Below are positions 11,701 through 22,780 of a stretch of DNA of 64,000 nucleotides, in pieces (the first letter of the stretch is position 1; the number at the start of each line of letters is the position of its first letter). A model generated the notes under the pieces. That model worked only from the letters and a program-made list of their open reading frames with translations. It had not been told where the DNA came from and made no database searches. The DNA comes from Auriscalpium vulgare. Taxonomy: Eukaryota; Basidiomycota; Agaricomycetes; Russulales; Auriscalpiaceae. The stretch spans positions 1 to 64,000 of the forward strand of contig JAHBBC010000042.1 of the NCBI GenBank assembly GCA_019915015.1. The letters are read 5' to 3'. Both the position numbers and the translations under genes were made by a program.

Positions 11701-13339
11701 CCAAGGGATAACGTCCAGGCTACCAGGCTTGAGGAAGCGGCGGGCTTCGTCACAGACCTGACTGACCAGGCCAGGAGGCACCACAATGAGGAAGGGAGTG
11801 GCTGGCAGGGTGCCCGATTTGCCAGATCTGTCCTTCCATGCTACGGTGCACTGGGTTAGGGATGGTAAACTACAGGCGCAGAATGGTGCGACTTACTCCA
11901 CTCTCCCGGATATGAGCCATGCTTGCAGTGGTATTCCCGGTAGAAATCAAGCATAGCGAAGAGCCCAATAACCTGAAGGGTCTTCCCCAATCCGACATCG
12001 TCCATAAGCAGCACTGGGCTCGATGTGCTTGCACGCGTCAGCATCCTGTGAATACCAACAACTTGATGCCAGCGCGGACGGAGCGGCTCGCCATTGTCGT
12101 CAAACCAGGCGTCGTCGCCTCTAGTGTGAACCCCGGCTGGGTCATACTTGGCATTGAAGAGGGGAATACAGTCCTTGACCCCCAGGAGCTTCCATAGGTC
12201 GTCCATCGACTTTGTTTGATACTGCTCCACCCCGCTGTCCCAGTCGACAGGTGCCGCACGGTCGACGTCAATGTCGGGCAAGGATGCCTCAGCGTGCACA
12301 TCTGACATGAGGGAGGATATGGCGGACGCGAGCGACTCTGCGTCTTCAGCGCTGGAAAGCAATTTCAACGCGTCGCGTAGAGCTTTTGGCAAGGCTGTGC
12401 ATGTTCGTCAGTGTCAAGAGCACCCATGAGCCAAGGAGAGCTTACAGGATGGGACGGCACCGGGGCCTGTCTGCAGCTCTTCTCGAATGTGAATGAGATT
12501 CTCCTTGTGGCGCTCAAGAACGCCTTCTGACTCGCCCCAGATGTCGACAATATGTTGCAATTTCCGTTGCTTTGCGGCATAGCCGCGCAGGACGGCTCTT
12601 GTGACGTCACCTCCGGGTGAGGATAGGGCTGCACCCGGGATGAGTTGGCGGACAGTAAATGTGAAACCAAGCCTACTCACACGCCCAGGTGTCGTCGAGC
12701 TCTTCCGTTATGCTCTTTGCTCTCGCCTTGTCGCGCCCGAATTTTTTACGGAAGGCGTTCCACATGGCGGCCACCACCGAGGACAAAAACTCCTGCACCT
12801 CCCGCTTGGGCAGGGGCATCGGTTTTGTTGGGTCGTTCATTGCGTCCTTACCAAATAAAGCTTCGGCAATTGCCGGGTACATGGCGGCCACCCCGGAGTA
12901 CTCCATCTCTGGGAAGTCGCTCTTCGTGATGTCATAAGCGTAGCGACTGGGGTGAATATGACCTGCGTACCTCGATATTCTCCACGATCTGGGGGGGAGT
13001 ACGATCCGCATCCGCGAGGATTTGTTCCAACACGACGTCAACCCCCCACTGGTCCCAGCGGTCACGACAGAACTTCGTCCACCCTTCACGACCCGCTTTG
13101 TCATTGTTGTTCCTTGCGCGGCTGAAAAGTAATGGGTTTTCAGCAGCCCAGAACTTCTGGGCGTATGCTGTGATCTGTTCCAGCTGGGTAGGAGTGAGGC
13201 CCAGCTCTCTTGCGTCGGCCGCGGGTAGATACGGAGGTATGATTTTCCCAGTCCGCTCCTGCCATTCGGGCCACTCCCAAACACCGGAGTGGCGACTGAG
13301 CTGGAGCAGGGCGTGGCTCGGCGTGAATGTAGGCATCAT
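8718..13339 (-). CDS. SNF2-type helicase-like ATPase, paralogue 1
   Basis: A multi-exon gene of roughly 1,250 codons starting at ATG 13339. Visible helicase motifs in order: a substrate-side HQVVGIHRML; Walker A DDVGLGKTLQ (about 11980-12010; D-D-V replaces the usual D-E-M); VVPPGLVSQV; DEAH in AYDEAHEARRLNG; IAMTATPIQN; then in the second lobe YMSITGN, VLLMSSVGSVGLNMAFAN, and motif VI QQLIGRVWRQPQ. Introns are about 46-60 bases except one of 376 bases. The last 300 residues are disordered with Ser/Pro/Thr repeats and KRxK basic patches (KPKKRAKRDK). It presumably remodels or translocates on DNA in the nucleus; the substrate is unknown. It is divergent from the 859-residue gene across 161 bases. 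It is SNF2-like, not the RecQ type usual for telomere-linked helicases. Confidence 0.85.
10446..10821 (-). repeat. Palindrome-bearing 376-bp intron of SNF2 paralogue 1
   Basis: The donor (GTGAGT at 10821) follows KQFRT, and the acceptor (CGCCAG ending at 10446) precedes VVLHRLCDDV, joining in frame. This intron is seven times longer than its neighbours and holds two GTCCGTCCAGGACGGAC cores (10669-10685 and 10748-10764), each preceded by cccgcgt. The intron at the same protein position in SNF2 paralogue 2 also carries these palindromes. Confidence 0.8.
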
Positions 13340-13500
13340 ATTTCTTACTGCCACGGAACGGCGGCTTATTTATACGTTCGGACCGCATGTACTCCGGATC
13401 AAAACATTGTCTGCAGGGTTGATGGCCGTGCTACCCTGCCCCTGGGAAGGATGATATAAAAAGGGAGCAACGAAAACCCTAAGCTCCTCTGAATAGCAGC
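13340..13500. promoter_or_regulatory. Shared divergent promoter between SNF2 gene 1 and the 859-residue gene
   Basis: Only 161 bases separate the two start codons. A TATA-like gatataaaaag lies about 45 bases before the plus-strand ATG, and an AT-rich ttatttatacg lies closer to the minus-strand gene. The layout suggests co-regulation; no palindrome core occurs inside it. Confidence 0.55.
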
Positions 13501-16190
13501 ATGGCCGCCCCCAGAGCACCCCATGAAGACCTGCCCGAACGTCAAGTCAGTCTAAAGACATTCGTCAAAGAAGCCGCCACTAGCCTTATGAGTGCCCAGC
13601 TGGTCGACGATGACGGGGAGGCAGAGGCTATTGTTGCCCAGGCCCGAGTTACCGAGTTCATCGATCTCGTTTTGTGCGGGCGCTGTGAGTTCGAGGATGA
13701 AGACGGGGACGACGTGCTGCATCGCGTGCGTGTGAACGCTCGACAAGGCTTGGCCGCAACGGACCCGACGAACTTCACAGTAACCCGCGACCTGGACTCG
13801 GCCCTCGGGATTACAAGGAACCTCCCCTTCTCCGTACCATTCTCGTTTTATCCTGTCCCACCTCTCAAGAATATTTTGAGCACCCCCGTTCATCTCAAAG
13901 GACCCGTGGCCGACGAGGTAAGTAATTTTGTGGATAGCCCGTCGTCGTTACTAAAAACGTCACAGAACGGCGAAGAAATTGACGTCCCCCTTCACAAGAT
14001 CCCCAACATTTGCATCGGCAAATTCGGCACCAGGCACCAAACTCGCGCATTCTTTCCCAGCTTGTACAAGAAAGTGGAGAAAGTGACTCAGGCCCAAATG
14101 AGGAGATGGTACGACGAGTGCGTCCGACCTGCTTTGCAAGCGGTAGCGCCGGAGAGGATGGCCCACTGGCCACCAGATTATGACTCCGCCATGCGGCTGG
14201 ACAGAGACGTAAGGGGCATGATCCACCTGGGTACCGTGGACATCCCCAGCGACGAACTGGTTGCGTTCACTCAGGCCCTGCGCGACAGGTGCGAAGCTCA
14301 CTCAGACTTCGAGGACGTTTATTTCGGTCATGAGATCAGAGGTCTCAAGGAAGCGCATACACATCACCCTTCGGACCACGACGCGCGCGCACGAGCCCTT
14401 GCCGACTTCACTTCGTGTCTCGACATGGGACGCATCAACGACGACGAGTGGTGGGTCGATGTAGCCCTGGAGATCCACAGCAGGGCCGCAGGCGTCGTGC
14501 AGTGGCTGGACACCGCGCCCACCCAGATTCTCAAAGAGGTCCTTCCCCATGCCACGGACGGCCAAATCGAGAGACTGCGGAGGGGCAGGCGGTTCTACAC
14601 AGACACTGTTGCCCAGATCGGAGATTTTGCCGGCTTTCGAGTGGAGCCCGGCGCTGCCGGCACCCAAGATGGCGTCCAGTACATCAATGTGTACACCACG
14701 GACAAGGCAGTAACGTACCAGTTGCACCATGGGTTGTGGAGGAGGCGCAGTGCCAAGGATACCTTACCGACCGAGATCGCTCGGTTGACCGCGGACATTG
14801 AGAGGATGAAGGAGACGTATCAGTCGTGCATGGGGCTCAATCCACAAGTTGGGACTGCCAGGCTGGAGATCCGTGTTCGGATGTGCGATGCGTCAGATGT
14901 ACTGCGGGGCCTGCCCGACAGGATACTCAGGGAGTGCGTCGCGGTCGTGCCACCCAACGTCTGGTGGTAAGTCTCGCAACCTGCCGCTTCTACGTATGCA
15001 TTCTGATCCCCGCCAACTATCCACACAGGATGTTCAAGGTGTACCGACTTTCTGGCCTGTTCCTCGTCCTGAAGGCATTCCAGGACACGCCCAACAAAGC
15101 TGTTCGTTCAATCCCAGAGGCGCTCACGCTTGGGGCAATCATCATCTACATGCTGAATGCTCTAAATTACCGCCCTCAGGCAAGCGAGGACGAGGTCGAG
15201 CTCCTAGACTGGTGCTGTTATCACCAGCCCAGAGAGGTACAAGGAGAAGACGTCGAGGACGACCGGGACTGGGAGCCGCTTCACTACCAGTTTGGCGTAT
15301 ACTTCATATCCGGTATCGTGGAGCAGAGCGGTGTGCCGCGGATGTACTATCGCATGGTAGTGCCAAACGATGTGCTCCGAAAGCTGTACGGCGTAGACAC
15401 AATGGCGGACCTCAGGGCGGCATTCCATCTCTCCGTTACCCGCGCAGACAAGTCGTTCATTAACCAGACTCGCACGAAAAACCGCCGTCGAAACCGTCGA
15501 AACCTCCTCACTCTGGTGGATCCCGATCAGCTCCCACTGGCGTCGTTCAACCTGGACGAGGACAGTATACCAATGCAGCCACTTGCTCAAGCCGCAGGAG
15601 ACGACGTTGAGGATGATGGCGTTGCCAGGGACGACGAAGATGGTCTGAACAACACTGTATCGCAGATCTGGGCTACCTTCGCCTTTGACCTCCTCGATAA
15701 CGGCCCAAACATGAAAGCGTCCTCAGCAGGAAGTTACATTACAATGTCCAGTGCCGACCGGGAGGGCGTGACGGACAACATATTCCGACAGACTGACCTC
15801 TCAGGCGTTTTCCTGCGGGTTGCATTGAAAATGGTGACAGCCGAATCCTGGCATACCGTCCACTTCGATCACTGGTTTCCAGCTGAGATCCGGAAAACCG
15901 CCTGGAGACAGAATTTCAATAACTTCCCATACTGGCAACGCTGGGCGAAATTGATCGACGGCCTCAGTCCAGAGGGCATCAGCAAGGTCAGGAACGCCAT
16001 CTGGGTCCAAAAGTTCAGGGACCTTGTTTGGCTGCCGTTTTCGGAGGCCGGGCGGGCATGGCGGACCGGAGTCCAGAAGGACCCCAGGTTACGACATTTG
16101 CCCCAGGGGGAAGAAGGGTTGCGATGTGTGTTGTTGGTGGTGAATGAGGGGACTAGGAAGACTTTGCAGGACTTCACGCTGAATGCGTAG
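13501..16190 (+). CDS. Large protein of unknown function divergent from SNF2 gene 1
   Basis: Three exons, 13501-13917, 13966-14966 and 15029-16190, give 859 residues. The first intron is 48 bases with perfect GTAAGT...CACAG signals, although the frame is also open through it; removing it brings VADE next to NGEEIDVPLHKIPN. Conserved-looking segments are NLPFSVPFSFYPVPP, VHLKGP, VPLHKIPN, TRAFFPSLYKK, EWWVDVALEIHS, GVVQWL, FRVEPGA and INVYTTDKAVTYQ. I recall a very large uncharacterised Agaricomycete family with this order of motifs but know no function for it. The C-terminal third is rich in Asp/Glu with an RRRNRR basic patch. No nuclease, helicase or transposase motif is evident. Sharing a promoter region with the SNF2-type ATPase suggests they act together. 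Confidence 0.8.
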
Positions 16191-16282
16191 AACACGGCGG
16201 AGGACGGGTTATATTGAATGTGATCATCATATTCGCAATGATAATGGGGCATGACGATCGCCCGCCTGTGTTCCATGCCAAG

Positions 16283-16810
16283 ATTTGTCCGTCTGGGACG
16301 GACGTCTGTGGGGGCGCCCACTAATCCAATCTTAGAACAGGCGGATACGGTGTGCTTCGATTACAACGCCGAGGCAAGCACCGTGTCAATCTTGGACGGA
16401 CAGTGAGGGGGGGCTCAGGGGTTAGGACGATCGCACGCCTGTTGGACGAGCCAAAGATTGTCCGTCCAGGACGGACGCCTGTGAGAGGGCCCACATATCG
16501 TCTCTTAGGCGGTGTGTGTCGTTTACCAGACCGAGGCAGTCACCTTGTCCGTCTTGGACGCATTCCTTGCGGGCGTTTTATCACAAAGTCGCGCATGTCC
16601 GTCCCGGACGGACACTGCGGAGGGGCCGACGGATCGCGCGGATGCCAAACGCACAGGGTTTGGCACCGTGTGCGGGTCCGTCCCGGACGGACACTTTTGA
16701 ACACTTCCTAAGGTGTGGTCAGCTCATTGAACCACCGAAAAACATATCCTCCGGCAGCACTCTGAAGCGATCGTGCACCTAGGTGCTTCAATAGGCAAGA
16801 CAGAATGTAG
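16283..16810. repeat. Palindrome-rich intergenic block, copy shared with 34.77-35.12 kb
   Basis: Palindrome cores lie at 16287-16303, 16460-16476, 16597-16613 and 16676-16692, with half or degenerate copies near 16391 and 16556. The stretch from about 16459 to 16809 is nearly identical to 34770-35118, ending gcaagacagaatgtag in both. No open frame is conserved between the copies beyond what identity forces, so it is treated as non-coding. Confidence 0.8.
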
Positions 16811-17036
16811 CAGGATGTCAGTACATTGGAATTTTGGAAACTCCGGCGAAAGTTCAACCTAACCCTAGACCCTCAACCCTAGACCTAACCTAAACGGTTA
16901 GGCGCTGGGCGGGTGGGTTAGGAGTGGTGATGTCATCAGCTCTCGTGGGAGCTGGATAAGAGGCGCAGCATCTCGGCTCGCCCTCCCCAGCTTCCTCACC
17001 TCTCCCACACCTCTTCAATCAGCGCGTTCGTGCATA
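16811..17036. other. Promoter-proximal spacer with degenerate telomere-like repeats
   Basis: Bases 16856-16920 contain aaccctagaccc, caaccctagacc, taacctaaa and ggttagg motifs: decayed telomere-like repeats in both orientations. The remainder, up to the ATG at 17037, is a C/T-rich leader (ctctcccacacctcttc) typical of fungal 5' regions. Confidence 0.5.
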
Positions 17037-17320
17037 ATGGCAACTGGGGTAAGCTATTGACCTCAGCGCCGTTGTTGCGACTGCTGATCGGCGCTCTACA
17101 GGATACCTTGCAAGACGTGAATGTTGTCGTTGCAGGACACGGCACGGTGGACGTCGTTTTTAGGCCGGCAGACTTGGGAGCGGGCACGGTGCGTCCTTGC
17201 AGCTTCTTAGCATCCACGAGCTCTCGCTGATAGACGTCGTTGCTGCTTGTAGCACATCAGATTCCTTTCGATTCCTCGCGATGGTCCCAACCCCGCGCCC
17301 GCGCGCGATGGCCAACCCGC
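17037..17320 (+). pseudogene. 5' part of small subtelomeric gene, cut by the retroelement
   Basis: Exons 17037-17048 (MATG), 17102-17188 (DTLQDVNVVVAGHGTVDVVF...) and 17253-17320 (HIRFLSIPRDGPNPAP...) are separated by introns of 53 and 64 bases. The third exon runs straight into the 5' LTR at 17321. Its reading frame continues after the 3' LTR at 31707, once one copy of the 4-base duplication is ignored. It is a paralogue of the gene at 5549-6418. Confidence 0.7.
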
Positions 17321-18165
17321 TGATGGGACCCGCAGCGCTACAGGCACCGAAACGGACCAATCACACCGCTACACCAAGACACACACCCCCGAGACGCCCC
17401 ACAGGCGTCGCGGCACCGGCACGACCACGGGACAGCACAAAGCGAGCGAGCGTCTGGGGAGGAGACGGAGAGCCGAGGTAGGGAGTCGGAACGGTCGGGC
17501 GCGGAACTTGGTAGGACGCGTAGGAGCGCAGACGCGTGGGAAGAGCTGACGAAGCAGCGGTATATAGACGCGATTCGACTTGTTGTAGGGATACTTTTGG
17601 ACTTTGGCCCTACACCCGAGACTACACCTTTCGTTCCTGCTTCACAGAGAGCACCGCACGACGCGACACCGCCAGACCAGCCCGACACGATGCCTTAAAC
17701 CAGGAAGCCGTAGCGACATCCGGGTCGCGCCACCTTTGCGATACCACGGGCTACGCTGCCCCGACTCAACCACAGACTGGAGTGATACAGTGTGGTAGGT
17801 TTTATGACTGACGTTTATATTCCAGGATAGCGACTCGGACGGTACAAGCGCGGGGACACAGGTCGGACGGTCGGACGGCAAGGGCGACTCCGCAACTAGG
17901 ACGGACCGGCGGCGACAGACGGGAGGGTCGCACCGAATAGTGTGGGAAGAGACGCAACGTGCGACGGTCGGACGGGAGCGGAGAGAGAGAGAGAGAGAGC
18001 CGCAGGACGAGGGCAGGACCCGCGGGTCCTGGGTGGTTTGTTCGGGCACGGTCGCGATCTTGGGTTTCTTCCTCCGACCCACTACCTCTTGGGCCAGCGG
18101 TTGGCTGCTCGCTCCCTCCTTTTCTATCGACGTTCCCGGGGCCTCCCCCAGGGTGCATCTCATCA
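17321..18165 (+). repeat. 5' LTR
   Basis: Starts TGATGGG and ends CTCATCA; aligned end to end with the 3' LTR. A TATA-like gcggtatatagacgcg at about 17558-17573 is a candidate promoter for the sense transcript. A GA dinucleotide run lies at about 17981-17999. Confidence 0.93.
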
Positions 18166-18169
18166 TTTG

Positions 18170-18187
18170 TGGAGCCCACCGCGAGGG
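18170..18187 (+). other. Primer binding site
   Basis: Four bases after the LTR, TGGAGCCCACCGCGAGG begins with the TGG expected to pair with the CCA end of a tRNA. The identity of the tRNA cannot be fixed from the window. Confidence 0.6.
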
Positions 18188-18214
18188 GGCTAGTGTCAAC
18201 CGCTCAGCAACCCG

Positions 18215-19555
18215 ATGGCACCAAAGGCGAGGGTTTATCGTAGAGCCCACTCGACGCGCACCGCCCCGATCGGCCCGTCGGAGTACTCGACCAGTCAGCG
18301 GGCGGAGTCCATGCCAGGACACCTCGCATCGTCGGAAGGTGGGGCGTCGGACGAAGAGCGCGCAACTTCCAGCGCTGAAGGCGCCGAGGGCGACAACGAA
18401 AACGACGACGGCGAGGCATCGGGTGTGTCGGACGCAGCACCCGAGAACGACGGGGATGCTGCGGGCGAGGCTCCCGGCGATCAAAACGCGGAGGCAGGCC
18501 CTGTCCAATCGGAGGAGTCGGAGCACGGTTGGGATGGTAGACGGTCCCTCCATCAGGAGCTCCTGGACGTCAATGAGGCGTCGATCGAGTTGCTGACTGG
18601 CGGAGCGATGCGACAATGGTCGTCGCCGGAGCTTACCCCGTCGGAATCGGAGCCCGAAGTGGCTGCGCTGATTGATGAGGACCGAGGCGAGGCACGGGTG
18701 CCTTCCGGCAGCGACCGCTTGGCTTCCGACCGCGGAAACGTCGGAACGCACGGAGGGTTATCAGGAGACGGGCGTGGAGCGGCCGCACAGGTTTCCCGAC
18801 CAGTTTCTCCCACATCGCAATCCAGTACTCCGTTATCGCGTTTACCCCGTCGCACGACCATGGCCACTCCGATGCCTACCCGTGGCGACCGCCAAGCCCC
18901 TAAGTTCGACAATCTTAAGCCGCGCGAGCTGCAACGCTATTTCGCGGAGTTGAGGCACTTGTTCACGCGGGCGGGTATCGAGGACGGCCAGGACCAGGAG
19001 AAGAAGGAGCACGCCACGCGATACCTGGACGTCCTTACAGCAGACCAGTGGCAAAGCCGACCCCAGTACGCGGGCAATGCGACGTTCGAAGAGTTCGTGA
19101 CCGCGATCATAGCGCTATACCCCGGAGCGGACGAGGAGCGCAAATACACGATGGGCGACCTCGATCAGCTCGTCGCCGAGACAGCCCGCCGAGGCGTCAC
19201 GACCATTGGCGACGTTGGGGAATACTATCGCGGTTTCTACGCGATCTCCCAGTTTCTTATAGGGCGGCAGCGTATCTCCGAGCGCGACCGCGACTACACT
19301 TTCTTGCGTGGATTTCAGAAGGGACTGCAAGATAGGATAGAGCAGCGGCTGCAGCTGAAGTATCCCGACCACGATCGCGACGGCCCGTACCCGATGGACC
19401 AAATAGTGGAAGCGGCGCGGTACGTGCTGCACGGCACGTCGAGCACCCCGCGATCGGCAGGGCTCAGCGTCCCCGCGGGTCTGGCCGACTTGTCCCAACC
19501 CGTGGCCGTCAAGGCGGAAGAACCTGCGATCAAGTCGAGCAGTTTGCCGCTCTGA
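18215..19555 (+). CDS. Gag-like protein of the retroelement
   Basis: A 446-codon frame from ATG 18215. The first 200 residues are acidic and disordered. A helical capsid-like domain follows (KFDNLKPRELQRYFAELRHLF ... YLDVLTADQWQSRPQYAG ... FEEFVTAIIALYPGADEE ... YYRGFYAISQFLIGR ... YTFLRGFQKGLQDRI), matching the retrotransposon Gag core of mushroom Gypsy elements. The frame stops at 19555, but the CCHC knuckle expected after it appears in another frame at about 19735, so a frameshift separates them. Confidence 0.85.
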   Translation: MAPKARVYRRAHSTRTAPIGPSEYSTSQRAESMPGHLASSEGGASDEERATSSAEGAEGDNENDDGEASGVSDAAPENDGDAAGEAPGDQNAEAGPVQSEESEHGWDGRRSLHQELLDVNEASIELLTGGAMRQWSSPELTPSESEPEVAALIDEDRGEARVPSGSDRLASDRGNVGTHGGLSGDGRGAAAQVSRPVSPTSQSSTPLSRLPRRTTMATPMPTRGDRQAPKFDNLKPRELQRYFAELRHLFTRAGIEDGQDQEKKEHATRYLDVLTADQWQSRPQYAGNATFEEFVTAIIALYPGADEERKYTMGDLDQLVAETARRGVTTIGDVGEYYRGFYAISQFLIGRQRISERDRDYTFLRGFQKGLQDRIEQRLQLKYPDHDRDGPYPMDQIVEAARYVLHGTSSTPRSAGLSVPAGLADLSQPVAVKAEEPAIKSSSLPL

Positions 19556-20543
19556 TGGAGAAGGCGGCCGAGCAGATCGCGAAAGCGTATAGCGCGGGGA
19601 GAGCCGATGCGATGGGGATGAGTAACGCAGGCCCGCAGCCGTCGGCGTACACGCGCGGGCCCCGGGCCCGATGATGGCGTCGGCCGCTCGTTTCGATCGT
19701 CCTCGCCCGGCCCCGGACAGGATGGCGCCAGGTGCTCGTTCTGCAACGGTCCCGAGCACTTCATCCGCGAATGCCTCGTCCTGCAAGACTACATAGCGAC
19801 GGGGCGGGTGGTACGCAACGAGATGAACCAGGTGGTACTCAAGAGCGGCAGGCCAGTGCCATTTGGGCCAGGCCCGATTCAAGCGAGGGTAGACGAATAT
19901 TATCGCACGACCCGTCCGGGCTGCGCGCCGACGTCGCGGCCAGAGTCGCGGGCAACGCGACGGAAACAATGATGTTGCATCGACAGGTCCCATCGCCGTC
20001 ACCGACTACCCGCTCCGACCTGCGCGCGACCAGCCGGTCGCCGGGCTCATCCAGTTAATCCCGCCGTTGACGGACGACGAGCGACTCGAGGAGTTGCGTC
20101 AAGAGATGGCGGTATTAACCCTCATGAAGGAGCAGAGGAACGCCGGCCGGGCCCGAAGGGAGGCAGCGATTCGCAACGGAGAGTTACCGCCACCAATCGG
20201 TCCGCTGCCCGGGAGAGAGTGCGATCCAAGAGGCTAGTCCCTGAGGTGGTCATATCTCCGTCGAAATTCACGGCAAAGCGGCCGAAGGTTACGTTCGCGG
20301 TGCCCGAAGGTCCAGAGGATGCGGAAGCGGCGAGGGAAAGAGCGAGGGTGAGCCGACAGTCGAGAAGGACCCCGAGGAGATAGAGCCGGAACCCATCCAT
20401 CCTTTCGCCTCCGTACCCGACGCAACCTACATACCCGTCGGGGACGCGTCCCGACCAGACAAAGGGAAGAAACCAGTCGCCGCCTATACAAGGACACGCC
20501 CATCCATAGTGAGGAAGTCGCGAAGGAAGTCTACGGCCGCGCG
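19556..20543 (+). pseudogene. Gag-pol junction with CCHC zinc knuckle, frame broken
   Basis: At about 19740-19785 a frame reads CSFCNGPEHFIREC, a perfect CX2CX4HX4C nucleocapsid knuckle, continuing LVLQDYIATGR. Flanking coding sequence hops between frames (19.56-20.54 kb), so at least two single-base shifts are present. Confidence 0.7.
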
Positions 20544-21329
20544 ATGGAGACTTCCGTCACTCTGACACAGAGCGAGTTACTGTCGCTGGCGCCAGAAGTA
20601 CGTTCCCAGTTGCGATACGCTATCACCCCGCGACGCATAGCGGCCCCGGTACTGTCCAGCGGGGACTCCCCAGTAGCGGTCCTACACACGGTCGTAGCGG
20701 AAGGGGAAGGGCCTACCAAGGAGTGGTCGGACCTACCCGGCGACTTGTACGAGGAAGAGCGCGAGCAGGAGAGAGATCGAGCGCGGGGATACACCTCGCA
20801 CATGCCGTCGTCGTTCTTGCAGGCCATACAGAGCCAGCCAGCGGTGCCGCCTCGCGGGTCGCTGGTGCTCTCCGACCCGATGCTGACGTTGATGAGTGCC
20901 TCGGCCGAGAAACCGGCCCCGCTGGTGGTCGCAAAAGAGTCATCGGCATTGCGAGCGGTCCTGCCCTTGGTGGATAACCAAGCGCACATTGAGGCTATCC
21001 TGGATCCAGGGTCGCAGGTCATCTCCATGTCCGAAGACGTTTGTCATTTTCTCGGCCTGGCATATGATCCCGCGATCACACTGGACATGCTTTCCGCCAA
21101 CGGCTCGATTGACAAATCCCTCGGGCTAGCCCGCAACGTAGCGCTAAAGCTAGGCGACATCACGCTCTACGTACAGATACACGTCATACGTTCTCCGGCC
21201 TACGACATCCTGCTAGGAAGGCCCTTCGACGTCCTCACTGGGAGTATAGTCCGCAACTTTGTCGATGAGCGACAGACCATCACGATCACCGATCCAACAC
21301 TCAAGCGACGGCGACCGTCCCGACAGTAG
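20544..21329 (+). CDS. Retropepsin-like aspartic protease region of pol
   Basis: The protease core reads AILDPGSQVISMS, with the catalytic Asp in D-P-G-S (D-T/S-G in most retropepsins; LDPGS is the common mushroom Gypsy variant). It is followed by a beta-rich stretch ending YDILLGRPFDVLTG, where ILLGRP is the usual flap-to-C-terminal motif. It lies between Gag and RT as expected. Confidence 0.8.
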   Translation: METSVTLTQSELLSLAPEVRSQLRYAITPRRIAAPVLSSGDSPVAVLHTVVAEGEGPTKEWSDLPGDLYEEEREQERDRARGYTSHMPSSFLQAIQSQPAVPPRGSLVLSDPMLTLMSASAEKPAPLVVAKESSALRAVLPLVDNQAHIEAILDPGSQVISMSEDVCHFLGLAYDPAITLDMLSANGSIDKSLGLARNVALKLGDITLYVQIHVIRSPAYDILLGRPFDVLTGSIVRNFVDERQTITITDPTLKRRRPSRQ

Positions 21330-21849
21330 AGCGAGGCTCGCGTCGCATCGTTCAGAGCGCCGGCGAGCGCAGGGATTTTCGGCTCTAGAGGCGTCGTTGG
21401 ACGACCAGGCGGAAGTGGCGCTCGTCCTCGAGTTCACGGGCGACGCCGCCGATCCTATTTCCGTGGAAGCCGTGGTCCCCTTCGACTCCTCTAGTTCGCC
21501 GGAAGAGTTACGAGCAACCTATTTATCATTTTGCGATCTCCCAGAATCTACCCCTCAATATTTGATCGGCCGACCGACGCGACTTTAGACGTTCCATCGG
21601 CGCCCGTTTTCTTTCTCGCCCCAGCCGGGTGCCATCGTTCGCAGCGAACAGGAATTTCGCGACTGTAAGTCGCTGCCAAGCAGCGCGCGGGCACGCGCAG
21701 TTTTCGCAGCGACCAAGAAAAAGTATAAGCCAGCCCACCTAAAAGTGAAGCCAGTACTAGCCGACTTGCCTGGGCAGTTCAGAATCATACGCGACATACG
21801 AGGCGACCCGCTAGCGACACTACCCAGTTACCGACGAAGCCCCTGACTT

Positions 21850-22780
21850 CCGCCGACGGGCGTTACACCGAGGAGCGCCGCGACCAATTCGACGTAGTTC
21901 ACGAGGGGGACTTCTTGTGGAAGGAGGAACGCAAGCTGATGCACCATTTTATGTGCGAGCACAACGGTGCGTTCGCGTGGGACGACAGCGAGCGAGGCCA
22001 CTTCCGCGAAGATTTCTTTCCGCCAGTCACGATACCCGTCGTACCGCACACGCCATGGGTACAACGCAACATACCGATCCCGCCGGGAATCTACGACCAA
22101 GTCATGGAACAATCAGTCGGAAGTTGGCCGCGAACGTCTACGAACCATCCAATTCGTCGTATAGGTCGCGGTGGTTCTGCGTGGTCAAAAAGGATGGAAC
22201 GAGCCTGCGCATAGTGCACAGCCTGGAGCCGTTAAACGCCGTCACGATAGCTCATTCCGGGGTGCCCCCGTTTACCGACCAACTGGCCGAGCAATTCGCG
22301 GGTCGGGCTTGCGGCGCGATGCTGGATCTGTACGTCGGATACGACGAGCGAGCGTTGGACCCAGCGTCGCGCGACCTCACTACGTTCCAGACCCCTTACG
22401 GCGCGCTGCGGTTGGTAACACTACCGATGGGCTGGACGAATTCAGTGCCTATCTTCCACGACGACGTCACACATATCCTGAGGCCGGAAATTCCCCACGT
22501 CACGATACCGTTTATTGATGACGTACCGGTCAAGGGCCCGCGAGCGAATACAAGGACGACCAGGGGAAGTGCGAGACAATCGCTGACAACGAGGGCATCC
22601 GCCGATTTGTCTGGGAACACTTCCAGAATCTCAACCGCGTCGTACAGCGCATGGGTTATTCGGGCGGGACGTTTTCGGGTTGAAGACTATTTTGTGCGCG
22701 CCCGAAATTGTCGTGGTCGGACACCGCTGCACGAGGGACGGGCGGATCCCCGACGAACAACGGGTGGCTAAGATTGTGAA
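21850..22780 (+). pseudogene. Reverse transcriptase domain of pol, with frameshifts
   Basis: Motifs in order: FLWKEERKLMHHFM, VVPHTPWVQRNIPIPPG, then after a shift near 22110 RWFCVVKKDGTSLRIVHSLEP, LDLYVGYDERALDP, TFQTPYGALRLVTLPMGWTN and the catalytic FIDDVPVKGP (the YxDD box as FIDD). After 22560 the thumb/connection sequence (RRFVWEHFQNLNRVV) lies in another frame. Two or more single-base shifts break the frame. Confidence 0.8.

Noticed and set aside
8718..13339. RecQ-type telomere-linked helicase
   Set aside because: Walker A DDVGLGKT, DEAH followed by TATP, and the QxxGRxWRQ motif VI fit SNF2-type ATPases; no RecQ-specific motif or HRDC domain was seen.
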